DNA of 64,000 nt. Origin: Kaistella sp. SH40-3 (GTDB lineage: Bacteria; Bacteroidota; Bacteroidia; Flavobacteriales; Weeksellaceae). The stretch is from the NCBI RefSeq assembly GCF_030686865.1, contig NZ_JAQYUS010000004.1, positions 124,001 through 188,000 on the forward strand, in the 5' to 3' direction. This document shows, piece after piece, positions 53,654-63,021 of this stretch; position 1 is the stretch's first letter; each line of letters starts with the position of its first letter. Position numbers and translations under genes: made by a program. The notes beneath the pieces were generated by a model. That model was not told the DNA's origin. It saw nothing but the letters and a program-made list of their open reading frames with translations, and did not search any database.

Positions 53654-55441
53654 ATGATAAAAAAATTCAATGAAATTTTTGGCAAAGCCGGTGCCGTAAT
53701 CCGCGAGTATCCGATGATTTTGGTTATGGCATTTCTAACTGCTTTTTCTGCAATCTGTTATATTAACTACGATTCTAACAGTCGAGACTATTCCTTTTTT
53801 TATTTGAAATTTGGTTTGGTAACTTCTTTAGGGATTTCAGTGATGTACGCATTGAAGACTTTATCGCAAAGAGTTGGCAAAGAAATTCTCTTGCAATTAT
53901 TCGGAATCATTTTTCTTGTATTTTTCTACTTTCTACTTCCGGCAAAAGAAGACCGGTTTACGGAGGTTTACGCTTTTCTTTTAATTCCTACGTTTATACT
54001 TTCTCACTTGTTGGTTTCGTTCATTCCTTTTATTGGACGGGATCAGGAACTAAATTTTTGGCAGTACAATAAAAACTTATTCATTAATATTTTCTTGACC
54101 GGAGTGTTCACCGGAGTTTTAACTGGTGGAATTATGCTCGCAATTTCAGCCGTTGACCACTTATTTGACTTTCATTTTAACAGCCGATATTATTCTAATA
54201 CTTTTAGTTCTTTATCGATTTTCGGCAGTTGTTTTATATTTCTTCTTTTTAATGAAAAAGGTTTAGCCTATTTAGAAAAGAATGGAGATTATCCTGTAAT
54301 TCTAAAGTTTTTCACGCAATATGTTTTAGTTCCGCTCCTTCTTATTTATGCGGTGATTCTTTATTTCTATTCAGCGAAAATCCTGATCAACTGGGAACTT
54401 CCACGCGGTTGGGTTTCCTATTTGATCCTTGCTTATTCTGTGGTCGGAATTCTGGCGATTCTTTTGGTTCATCCGTTAAAAGAGGATTCTACAAAATCAT
54501 GGGTTCGGATTTTTTCTAAAATTTTTTATTATACTCTTGCACCATTAATAATCCTTTTATTTGTTGCAATCTTTACCCGAATTTTAGAATACGGCTATAC
54601 AGAACCTAGATATTTCGTTTTGTTGTTGGCTCTTTGGTTAACGAGCGTTGTTCTTTATTATATTTTTATTCGAAAGCAAACCATCAAATTTGTACCGATG
54701 AGTTTATTTGTTTTTGGATTATTTTCTTTGACCTTTCCTTATTTAAACACTTTTTCAGTTGCGAAAAGAAGTCAGAAAAATGAATTGCTGACAACTTTAA
54801 ATCAAAAAAACATTTTAGAAAATGGAATGATTGACTTTAATAAGAAAATTTCTGGAGAAGTTGCAGATGAAATCACAAATAAATTTAATTTTCTATCAAA
54901 AAGAAATGAAAATGAATTCCTACTAAACTTACTTCCCTTAGAATCAAAGAAAATATTTGAAAAAGACATTCACGACGGGAAATCATATGCTTTCAGCAAT
55001 ATTCGGAGTAAATTTACTGCTGTTAAATACACTAATAAGGATATAGAAGATAATCGAAATACAAGATTAATTTCGAAAAATAAAAGTGTTGATATTTCAG
55101 AATACCAACTTCTTGTTAAAGCAAACGGTTATGAAAATACAAACTTTGAATTTCAAAATAATAAGTTCGAATTAGAATCAACTAGAAATCCTCTCAAAAC
55201 TAAATTCACTCTACTCTTCAATGATCAAGAAATTAATTTATTTCCTAAAATTAAAGAACTTTTTATAAACGCACCTCGCACTGGGGAGCAAAGCGAAGAT
55301 CATTTATTCATCATCCAAAAAATTGGAGACTTTGAAATAAAGATTTTGTTTGATTCTATCAATCGGATTTCTTCACCTAATAAAAGTGATGAGTATATGA
55401 TTAATTCGGAATCCGTTTTAATTCTTATCAAGAAGGAGTGA
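53654..55441 (+). CDS. DUF4153 membrane protein
   Basis: A 595-residue protein. About 12 membrane segments fill residues 15-370 (MILVMAFLTAFSAICYI; IFLTGVFTGVLTGGIMLAIS; VLVPLLLIYAVILYFYSAKI), followed by a soluble C-terminal domain of about 215 residues. The layout and the YTEPRYFVLLLALWL segment match DUF4153, of unknown function. It lies 55 bases after the BlaI-type gene and probably shares its transcript. Confidence 0.8.
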   Translation: MIKKFNEIFGKAGAVIREYPMILVMAFLTAFSAICYINYDSNSRDYSFFYLKFGLVTSLGISVMYALKTLSQRVGKEILLQLFGIIFLVFFYFLLPAKEDRFTEVYAFLLIPTFILSHLLVSFIPFIGRDQELNFWQYNKNLFINIFLTGVFTGVLTGGIMLAISAVDHLFDFHFNSRYYSNTFSSLSIFGSCFIFLLFNEKGLAYLEKNGDYPVILKFFTQYVLVPLLLIYAVILYFYSAKILINWELPRGWVSYLILAYSVVGILAILLVHPLKEDSTKSWVRIFSKIFYYTLAPLIILLFVAIFTRILEYGYTEPRYFVLLLALWLTSVVLYYIFIRKQTIKFVPMSLFVFGLFSLTFPYLNTFSVAKRSQKNELLTTLNQKNILENGMIDFNKKISGEVADEITNKFNFLSKRNENEFLLNLLPLESKKIFEKDIHDGKSYAFSNIRSKFTAVKYTNKDIEDNRNTRLISKNKSVDISEYQLLVKANGYENTNFEFQNNKFELESTRNPLKTKFTLLFNDQEINLFPKIKELFINAPRTGEQSEDHLFIIQKIGDFEIKILFDSINRISSPNKSDEYMINSESVLILIKKE

Positions 55442-55470
55442 TCATTTCTCGTAACAGTAAGGCATAAAAA

Positions 55471-55494
55471 AAGCGACCTTTAAAAAAGTCGCTA
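55471..55494 (-). terminator. Terminator of the RRM gene
   Basis: agcgac / gtcgct arms with a T-rich tract on the minus strand; about 20 bases past the stop at 55514, between convergent genes. Confidence 0.75.
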
Positions 55495-55513
55495 TAATTA
55501 TTTAGGTAAAATC

Positions 55514-55873
55514 TTACCAGTTAGAACCGCCACTACGACCTCCGCCGCTGTAACCGCTTCCACCACCACGATTTCCACCTCCGTAACCACCACCGCCTCC
55601 ACGGTTGTTGTCAAAGTTTCTTCTTGGTTTGTCTTCTCTTGGCTTAGCTTCAGAAATGTTAAGTTCTTTACCGTCTAATTCTTTACCGTTAAGAGCTTCG
55701 ATAGCGTTCTTGCCATCTTCGTCGCTCATTTCAACGAAACCGAAACCTCTCGATCTCCCAGTTTCTCTGTCGGTAATGATTTTAGCAGACGATACGTCAC
55801 CAAATTCTGAAAATAAATCTTGCAACGACTGTTCTTGAGTTGCATAGTTAATGTTTGAAACAAAAATGTTCAT
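55514..55873 (-). CDS. RNA-binding protein with RRM domain and glycine-rich tail
   Basis: A 119-residue protein. Residues 1-78 are one RRM: RNP2 is IFVSNINY and RNP1 is RSRGFGFVEM. From residue 79 the chain is basic then glycine-rich (RRNFDNNRGGGGGYGGGNRG), like plant and cyanobacterial cold-inducible RNA chaperones. The family binds single-stranded RNA. Codon use is strongly biased, as in highly expressed genes. A long leader seems likely, since a possible -7 element lies about 95 bases upstream. Confidence 0.93.
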   Translation of the reverse strand: MNIFVSNINYATQEQSLQDLFSEFGDVSSAKIITDRETGRSRGFGFVEMSDEDGKNAIEALNGKELDGKELNISEAKPREDKPRRNFDNNRGGGGGYGGGNRGGGSGYSGGGRSGGSNW

Positions 55874-56438
55874 CTTAAAAAAAATTATAAATTAATACTG
55901 TTGAAATTATAAATGAAAGTCAATAATGCGATGAACAATGATTGATTTCGGATATAAAAACGGGTGCAAGTTACAATTATAAATCAAATATGCAAGTTTT
56001 TTAACAAATATTTCACAAAACTTCGTTGCCTTTACCTCCTTTCAAAAGTATAAAACAATCCTCGTGGTTCAATTTTATACCTCACCCTTTTTTCAATTTT
56101 ACAATACTTTCTGTATGAGAAGTCCCTATGAAAGACATTATTCATACAAAATGTTTTAAAATAAACGACCATAAAAATTCGACTTTTATACATAATATTT
56201 TGTTGAAATTTTAATTTGTATTTTCCATTCTTTCATTTTGATTTTGATTTTTTGGAAGAAAAATTTCCCATTACCAACGAGCTCATCGGCTGAAGACTTT
56301 TTTGAAATCATTAATATAAAGTATCATCGTAAAAAATGTGGGGTTTAGTTTACTCAAAAATAAAATTCAAAACCCACTTTCAACATATAAATGATTATTA
56401 TCCACATATTTTAATAACTTTGATTTAAATATTTAACT
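55874..56438. other. Long intergenic region (565 bp) between RRM gene and beta-helix gene
   Basis: Divergent promoters are expected. On the plus strand TAACTTTG at 56415-56422, 17 bases before the ATG at 56439, is a clear -7 element. On the minus strand a weaker TAACTTGC (near 55965) could drive the RRM gene with a leader of about 85 bases. The middle (about 56000-56350) is AT-rich with several short T runs but no supported gene or hairpin; a small RNA cannot be excluded. Confidence 0.5.
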
Positions 56439-57905
56439 ATGAAAAAACTTTCTACTCTATTTTTATCTCTGACCTCCCTACTTTTATTTTCACAATTTAC
56501 AAGTCCAGGAACTGGGATATCTTACAATCTGAATTCACTGTCTGCAGTTGCTCCAACAGTTTTGGTAAAAACGGGAACCGTTTATCAAATGACTGCTAAT
56601 ATTACGATTGCACCTGGCGACACTTTATTAATGGATGAAAACGACGCCAAGTTGAAAATTGATGCCGGTATACAATTGACCATAGGCGGTATTTATAATA
56701 CCACGGCAACTAATTTTTTAATTACGGCAACTAATCCAGCAGCAATATTCAAAGGAATTAGGCTTGAAGAAGGTTCAGAAGCCACATTTAAAAACACCAT
56801 TTTAGAATACGGTGGAGGTCTACAAGTTCTAACCGAAACATTTTTAATGGACAACTGTACCGTAAGATATTTTAAATCTGGTTTAGTAACTGGTGCGGCG
56901 ATCAATTTCTCCCGAGGAAATCCTGTGGTAACAAACTCTAAGTTTATCGATAATGATTTACCGGCAGTTGGATCGGGCGCAAACGTGTCTGTGGCTCTTG
57001 AATTTACAAACAACTATTTGTCTGGAAATACAAAATTAAACTCTAACCGTCCGCAAATAAATATGGGACCAAGTGGATCAGGGACTACAAAGGTTTTAAA
57101 TAATACCATCATAGGAAACCGCACGTTAACTAAAGTTGGTGGTATTTCGGTGTCGTCGCTTTTGGGAGTTCAAAACAAAGTACAGATCGAAGGCAATACC
57201 GTGACTGATAACCGATATGGAATTACGGTGGCAGGAAACGCATCTACTGGATCAATTTCTAATAATATTTTAACGAACAATAACGCTGAAAATATTCCTT
57301 CTAATGGTGGAAGCGGAATTTCGATTAACGGAACTGGTTCTTTAGGTGCGGGAATTAAAATCGAAAAAAATCAAATCCGTGGTCATCTTTGGGGAATTAC
57401 TATTATCGGGACAATGAGTGCTGACTTAGGTGGTGGACCTTTAGGTAGTGTTGGTGAAAACGTATTTAAGGACAATGGAAACGGAGGTCAATTATACGCA
57501 GTTTTCAATAATACCGCGAATCCTGTAAATGCAACGAACAATTGCTGGAGAGAAGATGAACTTTCTGATGACGCCATGTTAGAAGCAGTAATTTCTCACA
57601 AAGTCGACGATGCTGCTTTAGGAACAGTAAATTTCAAACCGTATTTGTGCGCTCTTCCACTCGCTTCGTTGGAGACTAAAAATTTACAGGTCAATATTTA
57701 CCCGAATCCGAGCAATGGGACATTTAATTTGAATTCGGAAAAAACAGGAAATATACTTATTACTGATATTTCTGGGAAAGTCGTTTATTCTGGAAATGTG
57801 GTGAAAGGGAAAAATACGATTTCTGTAAAGTCAGGTTCTGGTATATACTTCATGGTTTATCAGGCAGAAGGTCAAAGACAATCGACCAAATTGATTATTA
57901 AATAA
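56439..57905 (+). CDS. Secreted parallel beta-helix protein with type IX sorting tail
   Basis: A 488-residue protein. Signal peptide MKKLSTLFLSLTSLLLFSQF. Residues about 60-390 show right-handed beta-helix rungs with repeated short strands and asparagine ladders (KVLNNTIIGNRTL; IEGNTVTDNRYGITVAGNAS; ISNNILTNN). The last 75 residues form a T9SS type A tail (VNIYPNPSNGTFNLNSEKTG, ending TKLIIK). Likely surface-bound; polysaccharide binding or cleavage is the common role of the fold, but no catalytic site is evident. Single gene with promoter and terminator. Confidence 0.87.
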   Translation: MKKLSTLFLSLTSLLLFSQFTSPGTGISYNLNSLSAVAPTVLVKTGTVYQMTANITIAPGDTLLMDENDAKLKIDAGIQLTIGGIYNTTATNFLITATNPAAIFKGIRLEEGSEATFKNTILEYGGGLQVLTETFLMDNCTVRYFKSGLVTGAAINFSRGNPVVTNSKFIDNDLPAVGSGANVSVALEFTNNYLSGNTKLNSNRPQINMGPSGSGTTKVLNNTIIGNRTLTKVGGISVSSLLGVQNKVQIEGNTVTDNRYGITVAGNASTGSISNNILTNNNAENIPSNGGSGISINGTGSLGAGIKIEKNQIRGHLWGITIIGTMSADLGGGPLGSVGENVFKDNGNGGQLYAVFNNTANPVNATNNCWREDELSDDAMLEAVISHKVDDAALGTVNFKPYLCALPLASLETKNLQVNIYPNPSNGTFNLNSEKTGNILITDISGKVVYSGNVVKGKNTISVKSGSGIYFMVYQAEGQRQSTKLIIK

Positions 57906-57926
57906 AATATTTATTTCACAAATTTT

Positions 57927-57958
57927 AAACTCATTCTGTTTTGGTGCAGAATGAGTTT
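57927..57958 (+). terminator. Terminator of the beta-helix gene
   Basis: Perfect 12-base arms aaactcattctg / cagaatgagttt, eight-base loop, then T-rich. Confidence 0.88.
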
Positions 57959-57984
57959 TTTGTTTTGATAACTTAAATACAATT

Positions 57985-58078
57985 AATGCGGAATCTGCGA
58001 CCCGACTTGAGTGGAACTCTTTTTGTGGAACGAAGTGGAACAAAAAAGTGGGAACGGAAGGCGGAATTGTTCGCCATA
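57985..58078. repeat. Inverted-repeat intergenic element upstream of rpoD
   Basis: GC-richer block: ccgacttgagtggaactc, then ctttttgt and acaaaaaag as paired arms around ggaacgaagtgga, then gggaacggaaggcgga. Its plan (GC-rich flanks, T-run and A-run arms) resembles the element near 49430. Likely a dispersed extragenic repeat; it lies between a terminator and the rpoD promoter. Confidence 0.45.
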
Positions 58079-58176
58079 AAAAAACAATATAACAATTATT
58101 TTAAAACTATTGTAACCTTTTGATACTTGGTAACGTATAATATAATGCAGTCCTAAAGTGGACCTTAATTTACTAC

Positions 58177-59043
58177 ATGAGACAATTAAAAATTACCAAA
58201 CAGGTTACCAACAGAGAAACCGCCTCTCTCGACAAGTATTTGCAAGAGATTGGGAAAGTTGATTTGATTACCGCCGACGAAGAAGTTGAATTGGCACAAA
58301 AAATCCGCGCCGGAGACCGAGTGGCGTTGGAAAAATTGATTAAAGCCAACCTCCGATTTGTGGTATCTGTTTCTAAACAATACCAGAATCAGGGACTTTC
58401 ACTTCCCGATTTAATTAATGAAGGGAATTTAGGTTTAATGAAAGCAGCGAAAAGATATGATGAAACCAGAGGTTTTAAATTTATCTCTTACGCCGTTTGG
58501 TGGATTCGTCAGTCGATTCTACAGGCATTGGCAGAACAGTCTAGAATTGTAAGATTGCCATTGAATAAAATTGGATCAATTAACAAGATCAATAAAGCCT
58601 ATGCGCATTTGGAGCAGGAAAACGAAAGACCTCCGTCTCCAGAAGAATTAGCAGAAGTTTTGGATATGAGTGAATCTGACATTAAAGAATCAATGAAAAA
58701 CTCTGGAAGACACTTGTCGATGGATGCGCCGTTGGTTGAAGGGGAAGATTCTAACTTGTACGACGTTTTGCGTTCTGGTGAATCACCAAGTCCAGACAAG
58801 GATTTGATGTTGGAATCACTACAAATTGAAATCGAAAGAGCACTACAAACTTTGACTCCGCGGGAGGCAGATTTGGTTCGTTTGTATTTCGGTTTGAATG
58901 GAAAACACCCAATGACTTTGGAAGAAATCGGTGAGACTTTTGATCTAACAAGAGAAAGAGTTCGTCAGATTAAAGAAAAAGCAATTAAAAGATTGAAGCA
59001 TAATACGAGAAGTAAAATTCTGAAATCGTATTTAGGTAAATAA
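58177..59043 (+). CDS. rpoD: Primary sigma factor RpoD/SigA
   Basis: A 288-residue sigma-70 factor without region 1.1, as usual in Bacteroidota. Region 1.2 is [20 protein letters not shown]; region 2 has [18 protein letters not shown] and the -10-binding [15 protein letters not shown]; region 3 has [19 protein letters not shown]; region 4 has [20 protein letters not shown] as -35 recognition helix. It directs RNA polymerase to housekeeping promoters of the TTG/TAnnTTTG form that recur in this window. Confidence 0.96.
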   Translation: MRQLKITKQVTNRETASLDKYLQEIGKVDLITADEEVELAQKIRAGDRVALEKLIKANLRFVVSVSKQYQNQGLSLPDLINEGNLGLMKAAKRYDETRGFKFISYAVWWIRQSILQALAEQSRIVRLPLNKIGSINKINKAYAHLEQENERPPSPEELAEVLDMSESDIKESMKNSGRHLSMDAPLVEGEDSNLYDVLRSGESPSPDKDLMLESLQIEIERALQTLTPREADLVRLYFGLNGKHPMTLEEIGETFDLTRERVRQIKEKAIKRLKHNTRSKILKSYLGK

Positions 59044-59060
59044 TATTTTAAGAAATAATA

Positions 59061-59090
59061 AAAAAGGAACTCAACTCGAGTTCCTTTTTT
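59061..59090. terminator. Bidirectional terminator between rpoD and the Crp-family gene
   Basis: aaaaaggaactc / gagttccttttt arms with a five-base loop and T runs on both strands; convergent genes. Confidence 0.9.
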
Positions 59091-59689
59091 TATGATGTTT
59101 CAAAATTTTTCCTTGCCAATTCTTTTCGAACTCTGCTTAAACTTTCCGGAGTAATGCCGAGATAAGAAGCAACCATCCATTGTGGGACACGCAGTAAAAT
59201 ATCGGGATACATTTTAATGAAACTCATGTAGCGCTCTTCCGCGGTATCTGCCAAAAGAGAATTCACCCGATTTTGTAAATTTCGAATATGTTTCTGCAAA
59301 AGCAAATCGTTGTTTTCTGCAGTTTGCGGGAATTTCTCAATCATATTGATGAAAAAATCTTTACTCAAAATGAATACCTCCGAATCTTCAACCGCTTCAA
59401 TATAATATTTTGATTTTTGATTAAAATTAAGAGAACTGCGATCTGAAATCAGCCAGTTTTCTGGCGCGAATTGTATAATATGTTCTTTGCCATTTCTATC
59501 GAGAGAATACATTCTGAGCAAACCTTTTTCCACAAAAAAAGTATCTGTACAAATCTCGCCTTCTTGCAACAAGAATTCATTTTTAACTACTTTTTTCAAC
59601 ATACAGAAATTACTGCAAGTTTCAACTGCCTCTTTCGGAATTTCGAAAATCTCTGATAAATAACTGGTAATATTTTGAAGCGAATCCAT
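59090..59689 (-). CDS. Crp/Fnr-family transcriptional regulator
   Basis: A 199-residue regulator. A cyclic-nucleotide-binding-type beta-roll (residues 15-120; EFLLQEGEICTDTFFVEKGL LR) is followed by a dimer helix and a C-terminal winged helix (VPQWMVASYLGITPESLSRV RKEL). The cAMP-contact residues of E. coli Crp are not conserved, so the ligand is unknown. It lies 9 bases after ytxJ on the same strand and probably shares a transcript with ytxJ and bstA, which points to a stress or redox link. Confidence 0.88.
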   Translation of the reverse strand: MDSLQNITSYLSEIFEIPKEAVETCSNFCMLKKVVKNEFLLQEGEICTDTFFVEKGLLRMYSLDRNGKEHIIQFAPENWLISDRSSLNFNQKSKYYIEAVEDSEVFILSKDFFINMIEKFPQTAENNDLLLQKHIRNLQNRVNSLLADTAEERYMSFIKMYPDILLRVPQWMVASYLGITPESLSRVRKELARKNFETS

Positions 59690-59698
59690 ATTTAATAT

Positions 59699-60073
59699 TT
59701 AGATAAGATTTACAGAAATACTTTGGTGGGAAGCATCTTTCACTGCTTTTCCGTTTTCTAAAACAATCAGTTGTGGACTTTGATGGGTAACGCCAAAATC
59801 TTCTGCAATTTTATTTGAAATCGGTCGGTGTGCAATTAAATCAAGAAAATAATACACTACATCTTTATCAGAATTAGCAACTTCATTTTCAAAGTTTTTC
59901 AGCACCATTTTACTAATATGACATCTTGTTGAATGTTTAAAAATCACTATTTTTTTTTCAAATGATTTCTCTACGGCTTTTTCTAAATCTTCTTCAGATT
60001 CAATCTTATTCCAAAAAGAAATTGATGAATTTTGAGGTTCATCACTGCCAAATATTTTATTAAAAAAACTCAT
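59699..60073 (-). CDS. ytxJ: Bacillithiol-linked thioredoxin-like protein YtxJ
   Basis: A 124-residue thioredoxin-fold protein of the YtxJ/DUF2847 group. The single-cysteine motif FKHSTRCHISKMVL replaces a CxxC, and the conserved VTHQSPQLIVLENGKAV segment precedes the last strands. Family members are assumed to act as monothiol bacilliredoxins, removing bacillithiol from protein cysteines. Placed between a BstA-like gene (42 bases upstream) and a Crp-family regulator (9 bases downstream). Confidence 0.88.
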   Translation of the reverse strand: MSFFNKIFGSDEPQNSSISFWNKIESEEDLEKAVEKSFEKKIVIFKHSTRCHISKMVLKNFENEVANSDKDVVYYFLDLIAHRPISNKIAEDFGVTHQSPQLIVLENGKAVKDASHQSISVNLI

Positions 60074-60115
60074 ACTTTAACTATTTTAAGGTTGGTAAAA
60101 AAAGTAACAATTTTC

Positions 60116-60652
60116 TTACCAGTTATTTTCTGTCTTTAAATTTTCGATGTGCGCAAAATGATGGTCACAATGCCAGGCATAAAAGGCCAGACTTTCCAAC
60201 AAGGTAATATTTCGGTGTTGTGCGGGATGATGAAAAGTGCTTTCGAATTCCCGATTGGTTAAGGATTTTAATTCGAAAACCCATCTTTTGTGCAAACCTT
60301 TTAGAATTTGCAAAGCCGGTTTAATATCCATATTAAAAGAATCCTGCAATTCTGCCCATTGTTTTTCATCCCAAGGTTTTACGGTTGGATTATCTTCTGT
60401 TAAAGCCAATTTGAACCGAATAAAACTATTCATATGACTGTCTGCCAAGTGATTGACCAACTGCCTAACCGTCCAGCCACCTTCCCTGTATTGCGTATCA
60501 AGTTGATCATTATTCCAATGTTCGACCAAGTGTTTTAACTTACTTGGGAAATCTTTCAAGGTCTGAGTATGCCTATCAATATCTTGATCAGAAATCTTTT
60601 TAGGCTCCTGAAATTTTCCAATCGGATATTTTTTGTGATCTAAATTGTCCAT
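60116..60652 (-). CDS. bstA: YfiT/BstA-type DinB-fold bacillithiol transferase
   Basis: A 178-residue four-helix protein; start at the ATG at 60652 (MDNLDHKKYPIGKFQEP), because the longer frame upstream crosses the divergent promoter region. The metal site is formed by histidines in RQLVNHLADSHMNSF and AWHCDHHFAHIE. The YPIGKF start and GGWTVRQLVNHLADSH are hallmarks of the YfiT/BstA family, which joins bacillithiol to electrophiles. Next to ytxJ, it supports bacillithiol use in this organism. Confidence 0.85.
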   Translation of the reverse strand: MDNLDHKKYPIGKFQEPKKISDQDIDRHTQTLKDFPSKLKHLVEHWNNDQLDTQYREGGWTVRQLVNHLADSHMNSFIRFKLALTEDNPTVKPWDEKQWAELQDSFNMDIKPALQILKGLHKRWVFELKSLTNREFESTFHHPAQHRNITLLESLAFYAWHCDHHFAHIENLKTENNW

Positions 60653-60770
60653 TTTAAAAAGATTTTTTGACGATTTGGCGCATCGTTTCATTTGGCTGAA
60701 ATTTTGCGTTTTACTTTGTAAATTTACTACAAAATAAGTTGTGTTCAATGCAACGTAAAAATTTAAGAAT

Positions 60771-61376
60771 ATGAAAAAAGCCCTAATTATAGTCGATATG
60801 CAAAATGATTTTTGCGAAGGTGGCGCACTTGCAGTTCCTGGAGCCAATGAGGTTATTCCTTATATCAACTTGCTGATGCAGGATAATGAATATGATCAAA
60901 TTATCTTAACCCAAGATTGGCATCCCGCAAATCATAAAAGTTTCGCTACTAATAACGGTAAAAAAGTTGGTGACAATATTATCCTGAACGGAATCCCACA
61001 ACATATGTGGCCAGATCATTGTGTTCAAGGAACTTTTGGGGCAGAATTCCACAAAGATTTAAATAGAGACAAAGTTACCCATATCATTCAAAAAGGAACC
61101 AATGTAGATTTCGACAGTTATAGCGGATTTCAGGATAATAACCATTTTGTAAAAACCGGTCTGGATGATTTCTTGAAATACCACGATATTCAATTGCTGG
61201 AGATTGTTGGTTTAGCCTTGGATTATTGCGTGAAATATACCTGTTTAGATGCTGCCAAATTGGGTTACGTAACTTGTTTGCATTTTAATGGAACCCGTGC
61301 AGTAAACGCAAAACCCGATAACGCAAAAAATGCGATTTATGAAATGCTGCAAAATACTGTAACTATTTTAGGATAA
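60771..61376 (+). CDS. pncA: Nicotinamidase
   Basis: A 201-residue isochorismatase-fold hydrolase that turns nicotinamide into nicotinic acid for NAD salvage. Catalytic residues: Asp in IIVDMQNDFCEGGALAV, Lys in IQKGTNVDFDSYS and Cys in GLALDYCVKYTCLDA. The metal site is DWHPANHKSF. Length is normal. Divergent from bstA across 118 bases; followed by its own terminator. Confidence 0.94.
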   Translation: MKKALIIVDMQNDFCEGGALAVPGANEVIPYINLLMQDNEYDQIILTQDWHPANHKSFATNNGKKVGDNIILNGIPQHMWPDHCVQGTFGAEFHKDLNRDKVTHIIQKGTNVDFDSYSGFQDNNHFVKTGLDDFLKYHDIQLLEIVGLALDYCVKYTCLDAAKLGYVTCLHFNGTRAVNAKPDNAKNAIYEMLQNTVTILG

Positions 61377-61398
61377 AATTTTTGATTTAAGAATACCG

Positions 61399-61425
61399 AA
61401 ACTCTTCATTTTTAATGGGGAGTTT
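61399..61425 (+). terminator. Terminator of pncA
   Basis: aaactcttcatt / aatggggagttt stem (two G-U pairs), loop ttt, then seven T; 22 bases after the stop. Confidence 0.75.
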
Positions 61426-61476
61426 TTTTCTTTGTTGATTTAATATTAATATTTTATTTTTAACAAAATATTTACT

Positions 61477-63021
61477 TTGAAAAAGTTCATTTTATTCTGC
61501 TTGCTATTCATCATCTCTTCCTGCGTTTCTGTAAAAAAACACAATGAAAAATTAGAGATTCCTATTTCTGTGGAGCACTTAAAAAAAGATATTGATTTTG
61601 CTCACCAGAAATTAGAAAAACTTCATCCCAAATTATATTGGTACATTTCTAAAGAAGATTTGAATCATCAATTTGACAGTTTAAAAACGACAATAAACAA
61701 ACCTTTAAAGCCAAACGAATTTTACCAAAAACTCGCTCCTATTATTGCCAATATAAAAGAAGGACATTTACGGCTTAACGCTTATGATAAGCGATTGACA
61801 AAAAAAGAAATCAAACATCTCAAAAATCAGAAAGGATTACTAAACCGTTATAATTTTGTAATCGATAACGACAGAATCTTCGTAAAAGATAACGTTGATA
61901 AAATACCGAATATGTATGTTGGAACCGAAATAGTTGCCATAAAAGATATTTTGGTAAAAGATCTACTTCAAAAATATAAGCCACTCATTAACAGTGATGG
62001 TGAGAATACTACTTTTCAAAAATATTCGATGGCGAGAAGATGGCCATCTATTTTTACGGCAGAATATGGAATTTTGGACTCTGTGAAAATAGAAGCAAAA
62101 TATCAAAATGAAATAAAGACCTTTTATATTCATCGGGAAAAAATCACCAAAGAAGAAAAGAAAAAAACCAAGCAGGAAAATAAAAAACAAACCAAAAGTG
62201 AAACCGGAAAAACCAAAGATTATAATATTATTACTAAAAGTTTCAACCGCGATCTGCAATTTCCTACCAAAGATTCTACGGTTGCTTACCTAAAAATCAA
62301 AACATTTTCTGGAACCTATTCTCGCAAATTTTATAAACAAAGTTTTGCAACCCTTAAAAAATCGCCTGCAAGGTATCTCATTTTAGATGTTCGGGATAAT
62401 CTTGGTGGGTCACTTTCAGAGATCAATAACCTTTATTCCTATTTGGTTTCCGAAGAGTTTAAATTCATTAATGATATTGAACTAACTTCGCGTACATCGA
62501 TGTTTTATGCCAATTATTTTAATGATGTTCCAGTTTTAGCCAAACCGATTGCGGCAATTACTTATCCAATATATTTGATTGGAACAGCATTTTCTGTGAA
62601 AAAAAAGCAGGATAAGTTTTATTTAAAAAACAATGATATTTTCCCCGTGAAAAAACCGAAGAAGAACCATTTCAACGGAAAAATTTACGTTTTAATTAAT
62701 GGCAGTAGTTTTTCTGCTTCATCAATTATTTCCTCAAAATTAAAAGGAGATAAAAGAGCATTTCTTGTGGGTGAAGAAACGGGTGGTGCCAATGATGGAA
62801 CGGTTGCTGGTAGATATTCAACCGAGAAATTACCCTATTCGAAACTCAAATTACCGATTGGATTAATGCTGATTCAACCGAATATCAAATTTACAGAAAC
62901 AAAAAAAGGAGTTCTCCCAGATCTAGAAATCATTCCTACTCTACAGCAGATTTTACAGAAAAAGGATGTTCAATTAGAGTGGGTTATGGAAGAGATAAAA
63001 AAGCAAAAAGTTGCCCTATAA
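61477..63021 (+). CDS. S41-family C-terminal processing-type protease, lipoprotein
   Basis: A 514-residue lipoprotein with a TTG start (61477): the next in-frame ATG would remove the signal peptide and lipobox (FIISSC, Cys16). The tail-specific protease core includes YLILDVRDNLGGSLSEI and INGSSFSASSIISSKLKGDK, with the nucleophile serine in FSAS and GEETGGANDG after it. A lysine-rich insertion lies at about 225-245 (KITKEEKKKTKQENKKQTK). No PDZ domain is evident at the usual place. It is probably an outer-membrane or periplasm-facing protease. Its stop abuts the stop of the convergent SRPBCC gene with no base between. Confidence 0.82.
   Translation: MKKFILFCLLFIISSCVSVKKHNEKLEIPISVEHLKKDIDFAHQKLEKLHPKLYWYISKEDLNHQFDSLKTTINKPLKPNEFYQKLAPIIANIKEGHLRLNAYDKRLTKKEIKHLKNQKGLLNRYNFVIDNDRIFVKDNVDKIPNMYVGTEIVAIKDILVKDLLQKYKPLINSDGENTTFQKYSMARRWPSIFTAEYGILDSVKIEAKYQNEIKTFYIHREKITKEEKKKTKQENKKQTKSETGKTKDYNIITKSFNRDLQFPTKDSTVAYLKIKTFSGTYSRKFYKQSFATLKKSPARYLILDVRDNLGGSLSEINNLYSYLVSEEFKFINDIELTSRTSMFYANYFNDVPVLAKPIAAITYPIYLIGTAFSVKKKQDKFYLKNNDIFPVKKPKKNHFNGKIYVLINGSSFSASSIISSKLKGDKRAFLVGEETGGANDGTVAGRYSTEKLPYSKLKLPIGLMLIQPNIKFTETKKGVLPDLEIIPTLQQILQKKDVQLEWVMEEIKKQKVAL

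Noticed and set aside
60653-60847. N-terminal extension of the BstA-type protein
   Set aside because: It overlaps the pncA coding start and the divergent promoter region; family proteins begin at the ATG at 60652.
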